From: Ascochyta rabiei
Taxonomy: Eukaryota > Ascomycota > Dothideomycetes > Pleosporales > Didymellaceae
Length of the DNA: 64,000 bases
Assembly (NCBI RefSeq): GCF_004011695.2
Contig: NC_082409.1
Location: 1,860,001 to 1,924,000 of the forward strand
Direction: 5' to 3'
Every line of letters starts with the position of its first letter. Positions within the stretch are counted from its first letter, which is position 1. The translations under genes were made by a program, and so were the position numbers. A model generated the notes under the pieces. It was not told the DNA's origin. It saw nothing but the letters and a program-made list of their open reading frames with translations, and made no database searches. Shown here in pieces: positions 56,388 through 64,000 of the stretch.

Positions 56388-59300
56388 TTCTAATTACTCT
56401 TATATTATAATTAAAGATAGACCTAAGCTACTATAAGTCTTAAACTAAATAATCTAGGCTTACTATCTTTAGAGAGGGACTAAGACAACCTACCTATAGA
56501 AGAGCTAGTAGAGCGTAAGGTAACACCTCTCTCTATAGATAAGGAGATACCTTAATAGACACTAAGTGTCTATAGTGCCTTAAGAAGATCTTTAGGTCCT
56601 CTAGGTAGTATACCTTACTCTAGAATTTATATCTATAGGGCAGCTTTAGCTAGAGAAGGCTAGAATAGCCTAGAAGTAGGTAACTAATAACAGGAGTTAG
56701 AAAACTTACGTAAATAGTAGTAAGAGACAAAAGACTATAAGGAACTTTTCTTTCTTTATAAACTTAGACGCAAATACAATAAAGGAGATCTAGTAATAAT
56801 CCTATCCTTCTAAACAGTACTAGAAGACATAGAGAAACTATAATTTTCCCTATCTATAAATCTTCTATAACCTAAACCCCTATAGAAGTATATAAAGCGT
56901 AACTACGCTAAATATAACTATTAGAAGAGAGATTATAAGGGATACTTTCTCTAATCTCTAGTTAATTTCCTTATAGAGGAATAAAAGATTAACTTTAGTG
57001 TAAGGTACCTCTTAGAGAACCTAAAGACGTTATAGTAGGCCTACTACACAACTAACTACTATAGTTAGCTAACCTAAGAACTAATATAGTAAGAGCTAAA
57101 AAGAATTATACTAGATACTCTAAGAATACTAGCTAAATATAAGTAAGTAGCGTATAAATCCTTAAAGTAATATATGTAGTAGAAATCTTAGTTCTCTATA
57201 TATCTGTTAGATTTTATACGTCTACTATAGAAGAAACTAGGTAACTTATATATATTAGAGCTTTAAATCCTAGAATATATTACTACACTACTCTCTAGTA
57301 TATAAAAGAACTTATTTCTTATCCTCTATAATTAAAGGAATATAATCCTAAAGGTAGAGAAACAAGCTAATATTATTAACTAGAGACTAGGTTATTATAG
57401 CTAATAGCTACCTAAGAAGACTCTAGCTAAGGGTAAGATAACTAACAAAGGACTACAGAAGCGCTAATTTAGTAACTCTAGGTTAGAGGGGAATATAAAA
57501 ACCCTAAAAAAGTTATTTTAAGTCTAAGAAGTCCTATAAGGAGCTAGTAAAGGGTAAAAAGGGCTAAGATAGGCTATATAAGGCCTAAGACGCATACCTT
57601 AAGTATAGAGAAACTAGTTACTACTACTCTAACTACCTAAAGCTAAAGTTAAACTAGAAAGACCCTGCTCTAGATAAGTTAGGAAAAGATAAGAGACCTA
57701 AGAGCTAATCTCCTCTCTTGTAGCCTATATTAAATTATCTAAAAAAAAGAAGAAGAATATCTCTCTTTATAAGGTAGTATACCTAGAATATATATACCTA
57801 CTTATAGTTAAAGTATCTATAGGTAACGTAGAGAATGTAAAAGCCTTAGTAGATAGAAAGTTATAACTAAACTTAATTTTAGTCCTTATAGTAAAGGAGC
57901 AGAATCTAGAGGTTATACTATGAAATAAAATAGTAGCTTAAGGTATAGGTAGAGTAGAATTGCCTATCTATAGAGTAACTATAGTAGAAGTATCTATTAT
58001 TAACTCCTATAGAAGACAGAAGGTCTAATAGATACCTTTTATAGTTATAGACCTATAAAGGTATAAGATATACCTTAGATTACCCTAGATTAACTAGATA
58101 AACCCTAAGCTAAGCTATTTAAGCTAGCGTATGCTCTTCTAAGGAAAGAATTATAGGGACTCTCCTAAACTAGAGAAAATAGTATTAGAAGATGCTAAAG
58201 AGTTTAAACGCACTATAAGAAGTCTCTTAGTAGACGTTTATATATATATAGTAAACTTAGTAGGTATATACAACCTAGTATCTACTAAAAAGAGCCTAAT
58301 TCTAGAAGTGTATTACAAATATAAGTACTTAGGATTAGAGGATAATACTTAGGTTCTACTAGAGTATAGAGAGTATAACCTAGTAATTAATACTATAGAA
58401 GGAGCTACTTTCCCCTACTAACTATTATACAGACTATCTACAACAGAATTAGAGATACTTAGAAAGTATCTAGCAGAATATCTATAATATAGCTAGATAC
58501 AACACTTAAGGTTGCTAGTAGAAGTACCTATTCTCTTTTTAAAGAAGAAAGATAGTAACCTATAACTGTATGTAGACTATAGAGGTCTAAATAAGATAAT
58601 AGTTAAAAACTACTATCTATTACTACTAATTATAGAGTTACTAGAATAACTAGCGTAAGCTAAGTTCTATACTAAACTAGATATACATAAGGTATATTAC
58701 TATATCTAAATTAAGAAAGAGGATAAGTAGAGGACTGCTTTTTAAACTAGGTATAGATATTTTAATTACATAGTAATGCTGTTTAGACTTATAAATACTC
58801 CTGCCTAATTTTAGGCTTATATAAATAAGGCACTGATAGGATTAGTTAATATAACTTATATTATATATCTAGATAATATATTAGTATACTCTAAGACAGA
58901 GGAAGACTACGTTAGATACGTTAAGAAGGTCTTAGAGAGGCTTTATAAGGTAAACTTCTATATACGCTTAGAAAAGTGTAAATAGTATTATTAATATATA
59001 GAGTACCTTAGGTATATAGTCTAACCTAAAGAGGTAAGTATTAACCTAGATAGAGTTAAAATAATCTAAGAATAGCTAATCCTGCGTATAGTTTATAATA
59101 TCTAAGTATTTATAGGCTTTATAAACTACTATTAGAGGTTTATTATAGGGTTTTCTAAATTAGCCTTGCTATTAACCTAATTAACCTAGAAAGGGCTAAA
59201 TTGAGCTAAATCTAGTTAAATAATAAGAAAGGAGGAGAGTTAGCCTCTTAAGCTAAGTAAAGAATCCCTATAAGCTTTCTAGAATATAAAGGATTTATTT

Positions 59301-61699
59301 ATTAACGTACCTATCTTAGTTTATTTTATACCTAGAAGACAGACTAGAATTAAAGTAGATACCTCTAGAGGCGCAATCTTAGAAATCCTTAGTTAACTAG
59401 TCCCTAGGGAGGGGAAGCTAGCCTAATAGAGGCCTGTAGACTTCTATTTAAAGAAGTTAATCTAAGTAGAGTATAACTATAATACTTATAACTAGAAACT
59501 TCTTATAATTATCTAGAGCCTATAGTATTAGTAAAGATATTTAGACAGTACCTTCTTTAAGATCTTAACAGATTGCTAAAACCTAAAATAGTTTATAGAG
59601 ATAAAGGTTCTTAGCTATTAGTAAGTAAGGGTATACTTAGTATTATCTAAGTTTAACTTTATAATTACTTATTACCTAGGGTCTATAAACCCTATAGATA
59701 GACCTTTATAGCGTCCTAATTATATAAGAGAGGTATAAGACCTCTTATAAAAGTATAATAAGGCTTTTATACAACTACTTTAGAAGATTCTAACTAGAAG
59801 AAACTCTAATACTTCTCTAGTAGTAGCTATAACTATTTATTTGTCTGTAAAAGAAAGAAATAATATAAGAGATCTTAAAAGATAAGAGTTAGGAGAGAAT
59901 AGTTATATAGAGCTAACAACAGACTTAGACAATATAGATAAACTCTCTAGTACTAAAAAAGAGTTAGGTAACGTTAAAATAGGATAAAATAACCTAGAAA
60001 AAGATAATATAGCTAAGAAGAGGCCTATCTTACTTATAAGGCTAAAAGATAAAGTGTAAGTTATTAAAAAACGTTATAATAACCTAATGTTAGAATACTT
60101 TAGAGCATAAAGGACCTTAGAGAAGATTTAGCACAGATATACCTAGAAGGGCATTAATAAGAATATATCTAACTACTACTACAACTACTTAGTATATAGG
60201 GGATTAACTACTACCTAATATAAACTATATAGGTTATTATAACCTTTACTAGTGCTAAGCTAACTATAGAAGAACGTAATAATAGATTTTATTAGAGAAT
60301 TACCCTCTAGTAAGGTAGCTAGGCTAGTGTATAACTCTATACTAGTAGTAGTGTATAAATTAACTAAAATATTATACTATATACTAGCTAGAGCTAACTA
60401 GAATAGAAAAGACCTAGTATATACCTAGATTAGAGAAATTATCTACTTATACAGCGCGCCAGCATAAATTATCTTAGATTAGGGGCTGCTAATAAACTTA
60501 AAGATGTAGGAAACCTTTAACTACTATTTAAACTTAAGATAAGTCTTAATGTTAGCCTATTATCCCTAGATAGATAGCTAGATAGAAATGTAAACTTAGA
60601 CTCTTAAACAGTACTTATATTACTATTATACTCTAGAATAAGATAATTAGGCCCTATAGATTTTAATTACAGAATTTATATATAATAATAGTATTTATAT
60701 ATCTATAAATATAACCCCCTTCTAAGCCTGTTATAGTATAGATCTAAGGAGTATAGATTAGCCTACTTTAGTATTAAAATATAGAGAATCTCCCCTTTAA
60801 AGGAATTAGCTACTAGAGTTATTACCTTATAGGCTACCTATAAAGTAAATATAGAAAAGTTAAACAAGTATTAAAAGAAACACTTAGATAAGAAATAACT
60901 ACTAGCACCCTTTAAAGTAGGCGATAAAGTACTAGTCTCTAGTAAGAGCATTAGGATAGTACGCCTAAAAAAGAAGCTAGACTAGAAATACCTAGAACCT
61001 AGAACTATTATAGTCTAGATTAGCCCTAGTATATATAGAGTAGGCCTACTAGAAATAAAAGAGATCTACCTAGTATTCTATACGTTACTGCTAGACCTAT
61101 ATATACTAAGAAGTTAACTTCTAATTATAAAGAAATAAATATAAGAACCTATAGTTAAAGGAGAAGAGAAGGTATAGAATGTAGAAAAAATCCTAGACAG
61201 AAGGTAACTAGATAACAGACAGTAGGAATACCTTATTAAGTAGGATAGATTCCCTAAATTAGAAAATTCCTAGGAAATTAGCACAAATCTTTCTAAAGAA
61301 GCGCTAAAATAATACTAGAAAATAATAAAGTAACTGCTTAGACTGCGTAATAAGACGTTAAGGTTAAAGTCTAAAAAAGAGGGCGACTAAAAAGGCTAAA
61401 TACCTTTACTTAATTATAAATTTTCCCTATAGGGGTTTTTTAATTAATAAGGATTTAATAGTTTACGCTAAGGGAAAATATAACTCTACCTTACCCTAAG
61501 AAATACAGACTAGCTAAAGTAGATATCTTCTAACCTATTATAGCTATTTCTAATATAAGAAGATAAAGAAAGTTATATACTATATTATATAGTTATAATT
61601 ATAAGTAAATATAGGAGAATTAGTATAGAAGAATTCCTTTCTAGTATTATTTAGACTATCTAAGAGTATAATACACCTAATTACTATATTAGCCTAAAA

Positions 61700-62750
61700 C
61701 TATCTACTAACTATAAACTTAGGTATTATTAATCTAAACCTTCTATTATAGAGAACATCTATTAACTATAACTACTACTATAGGTATAAGTAGTAGCCTT
61801 ATAACTACTATAAGGCTTCTTAGTAGTAGTAGTAGTAGCAGCAGTATTAGCAGCAGCCTGCTTAGTAGCCTCTTACTCCTCCTGCTCCTCTTAGAGCTAA
61901 CTAAGTGTCTTTCTAGTGCCTGTAATCTAGTACTTTAACTATAAAAGAAGTTAGATATTATTAAAATAGGTTAAAATATGCTATAATACCTTCTTATAGG
62001 GGGTAATAGGCGCGTCTAGATTCGACTTACTACTACTCTCCTCTAATATCTTATTTTGCTTCATCTTAGCCTTAACAGCGCTAGCCTTAGATTAATCTTA
62101 CTTCTTAATATAGATACTAGATAAGGTTAACTTATATATATAAGTATTACTATTATAGAGTGTAAGTAGCTCTTTCTACAGTTAATAGTTTCTATAAAGG
62201 TTAGATTATGCTATAATAAGCTAAAAAGAGACAGAACATACTCTTAAATTATACCTAGCAATAAGCTAGCCTAGTTAATAATAGACTTGCCTATTATAGT
62301 CTTCTTATTAATAGATATAAACGTAGTAGTAGTAGGTGTTATAGGGGTAGTCTTAACTCTAGTAGTATTAACAATAGCGGTATAAGTAGTAGTAACTAGG
62401 TAGTAACTAGAGTAAAGGCGCGCTATATTGCTAGAAAGCCTTAAATTACTATTAGCGTACTTATTAGGACCCTAAATATATTAATAGATGCTAAAATAAG
62501 CTAAAAGGAGATAAAACACGTACTAATAGGTAATTCTTATTACTATTATAATACTCTCTATAGTAGTAGGCCTAAGTGTTCCTATAATATAGGCTACCCT
62601 ATAAAGCTAGATTAGTAGAGAAATAACAGTTCTTATAAATATTACTATTAGTAATATAGTAGAGACAGAGCATATAGTAGTGCTTAGTAGTCCTACTATT
62701 CTTAGTAATGTTAATCTTATAGTAAGAAGGCATTAATATAACAGTTATAG
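61700..62750 (-). pseudogene. Antisense open-frame relic inside gypsy family 2
   Basis: Opposite strand to gag-pol, between integrase and 3' LTR. From about 62,330 down to 61,720 one frame is interrupted only by TAA/TAG (RIP-type) and gives natural-looking charged sequence (YYQLGQLIARYNLRV, KMKQNKILEESSSKSN, LDAPITPYKKVLQHIL), then a Gln/Glu coiled-coil-like part and a Thr/Ala/Tyr tail. Upstream, an ATG at about 62,735 starts MPSYYKINITKNSRTTK followed by a Tyr/Cys-rich block that may be a decayed finger. The reversed fragment at 46,649-47,620 has the same upstream part. Possibly two exons of one accessory gene. Not identified. Confidence 0.45.
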
Positions 62751-62827
62751 CGAATAGTAGTTAGTAATAGTTAGTAATAGTTAGTAGTAGGTGGTAGTAG
62801 TTAGAAATAGTCTAAAAAGGTTACTAA

Positions 62828-62960
62828 GGTGTCTTATGCGGTACTATCTGCTAAAACGTGTTAGAACGTGCTAGAAAGACCTATAGTAGTAAAAGGGTTA
62901 TTATGTAATACTATCTACTAAAACGTATTAGAATATACTAGAAAGACCTAGAAAATCCCT
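62828..62960. repeat. Tandem duplication of about 66 bp in gypsy family 2
   Basis: The string ACTATCTGCTAAAACGTGTTAGAACGTGCTAGAAAGACCT occurs twice here (second copy more RIP-mutated) but only once in the reversed fragment near 47,050, so this copy has duplicated it. Confidence 0.6.
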
Positions 62961-63346
62961 TAGCTATCCTTATAAAAGTGCTAGATAGAATAGGTTAGTA
63001 CTTACTAAAATAAAGTAGAATATAGTAGTAACTAATAAAACTAGGGGTATAGATAGCTTATATACTACTAGCTACCTAGTTAGAGCTTTAGCCTACATAG
63101 GCAGCTATATAGACCCTAGAGGTAAAGTAAGAGGTAAGAGAGAATTTCTATTTAACTTTTACTAGGTTAAGGTAGAATTAGTATTAAGCCCTATCTAGCC
63201 TTATAAGGTGTCCTAAACGCCTAAACCTAGTTAGAATTAGCTATAATAGGATAGACAGAACAAACACGTCTAAAGCTAGGCTAAAATAATTTAGTATTAC
63301 GAATTATACTATTGTTTAAGCTAAACAATCTAAAGAAGGGAGGTAT

Positions 63347-63548
63347 TATTAGGCGCTAGGCCTAGAGGTACCTCTGCCTGTCTTAGTAAGCTACTATAGG
63401 GTTAGTTAGCCTAGACTATATAAAGGGGTTAGAGGTTATTACTAATACTCTAGTAATTAGTCTTATTACTACACACTACGTACCTTAATACACCTACTAT
63501 CCTCTTTAACCCTATTCTCTCTTATAATTGCTTTGTACACTCTTTACA
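63347..63548 (+). repeat. 3' LTR of gypsy family 2
   Basis: 202 bp, less RIP-mutated than the 5' LTR (ends ACTCTTTACA with CA kept). Confidence 0.9.
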
Positions 63549-64000
63549 GAATCCCTATAAGCTTTCTAGAATATAAAGGATTTATTTATTAACGTACCTA
63601 TCTTAGTTTATTTTATACCTAAGAGGCAGACTAGAATAGAAGTAGATACCTCTAGAGGCGCTATCTTAGGAATTCTTAGTTAACTAGTCTCTAGAGAGGG
63701 GAAGCTAGCCTAATAGAGGCCTACAGACTTTATTTAAAGAAGTTAATCTAAGTAGAGTATAACTATAATACTTATAATAAGGAACTTTTTATAATTGTCT
63801 AGAGCCTACAGTATTAGTAAAGATACTTAGATAGTACCTTCTTTAAGATCTTAACAGATTACTAAAACCTAAAATAGTTTAAAGAGATAAAGGTTCTTAG
63901 CTATTAGTAAGTAAGGGCATACTTAGTGTTATCTAAGTTTAACTTTATAATTACTTATTACCTAGAGTCTATAAACCCTATAGATAGACTCTTATAGCGT
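63549..64000 (+). mobile_element. Gypsy family 2, second copy with internal deletion (runs off window)
   Basis: Immediately after the 3' LTR the sequence jumps to the RNase H region, matching 59,262-59,714 almost colinearly to the window end. The stretch equivalent to 56,388-59,261 (primer site, gag, protease, RT) is missing. Confidence 0.85.

Larger units (their letters stand above)
56186..63548 (+). mobile_element. Ty3/gypsy LTR retrotransposon, family 2 (7,363 bp)
   Basis: Two 202-bp LTRs (56,186-56,387 and 63,347-63,548) and a purine-rich tract (AAAGAAGGGAGG) before the 3' LTR. Plus-strand order: gag about 56,400-57,700 with a decayed zinc knuckle near 57,585-57,630; protease about 57,830-58,060; reverse transcriptase about 58,520-59,080 (FLKKKDSNL, VDYRGLNKIIVKN, YIIYLDNILVYSKTEEDYV); RNase H about 59,250-59,720; integrase about 60,080-60,800 (DFIRELPSSK, ILARANQNRKDLVYTQIREI). 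The last 2.2 kb before the 3' LTR is not gag-pol and carries an antisense open-frame relic. No matching target duplication, because the right flank is another element copy. Confidence 0.93.
31080..64000. other. AT-rich, RIP-mutated transposon compartment
   Basis: Almost every CpA/TpG has become TpA, giving endless CTA/TAG triplets, while CG and GC steps survive. Reverse transcriptase, RNase H, integrase and transposase frames can be read only by treating TAA/TAG as former CAA/CAG/TGG. Only one open frame of 60 codons or more exists in 33 kb. This pattern is the hallmark of repeat-induced point mutation. No host gene or RNA gene is visible. Confidence 0.95.

Overview
This window comes from a filamentous ascomycete. 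Short 41-63 bp spliceosomal introns (GTAAGT-type donors, CTGAC/CTAAC branch sites), a GH45 cellulase, DHA1/DHA2 transporters and extreme CpA-to-TpA decay of transposons (repeat-induced point mutation, RIP) all fit. The 1,863-bp pogo/Fot1 elements and the two-compartment layout point to Dothideomycetes, probably Pleosporales; the species assignment is inference.

Positions 1-31,080 are a GC-balanced, gene-dense compartment. In order it holds: a partial MFS transporter (-), a GH45 endoglucanase with an in-frame stop (-), a small possible gene (+), a truncated GH18 chitinase-like frame (-), a 751-aa secreted repeat-rich wall-type protein (-), a weak small ORF (-), an SRA/YDG-domain protein (-), a Rab4-like GTPase (+), a PAF-acetylhydrolase-type lipase (+), the ERAD scaffold Hrd3/SEL1L (-), a 14-TM MFS transporter (+), a seven-zinc-knuckle RNA-binding-type protein (+), a conserved protein of unknown function (+), COP9 signalosome subunit 7 (-) and a Ccc2/ATP7-type copper ATPase (+). 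The genes do not form one pathway. Secretory and surface functions recur: Hrd3 in ER quality control, the Rab in vesicle traffic, the Cu-ATPase in Golgi copper loading, and three secreted proteins or remnants.

About 220 bp after the copper ATPase stop codon the base composition changes abruptly. From about 31,080 to 64,000 the DNA is an AT-rich transposon graveyard in which CA and TG dinucleotides are nearly absent, CTA/TAG is everywhere and no host gene is visible. Three Ty3/gypsy families and four full-length copies of one pogo/Fot1 transposon can be resolved. One pogo copy (A, 31,677-42,609) was split first by a 7,200-bp gypsy element (155-bp LTRs, 5-bp target duplication) and separately by a second pogo copy. 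Subtracting both insertions and their duplications leaves exactly 1,863 bp, the length of each of the other three copies. A second gypsy family (202-bp LTRs) occupies 56,186-63,548, has a reversed 3' fragment at 46,447-47,620 and is followed by an internally deleted copy running off the window. A third family lies between 49,830 and 56,185 in a rearranged, partly palindromic arrangement with a 22-bp minisatellite in its LTR.

The most notable points for follow-up are the exact nesting of the transposons, antisense open-frame relics between integrase and 3' LTR in two gypsy families, an SRA methyl-cytosine-reader-type protein in a RIP-active genome, a cellulase whose conserved C-terminal tail lies behind a single stop codon, and a chitinase-like frame without its catalytic acid.
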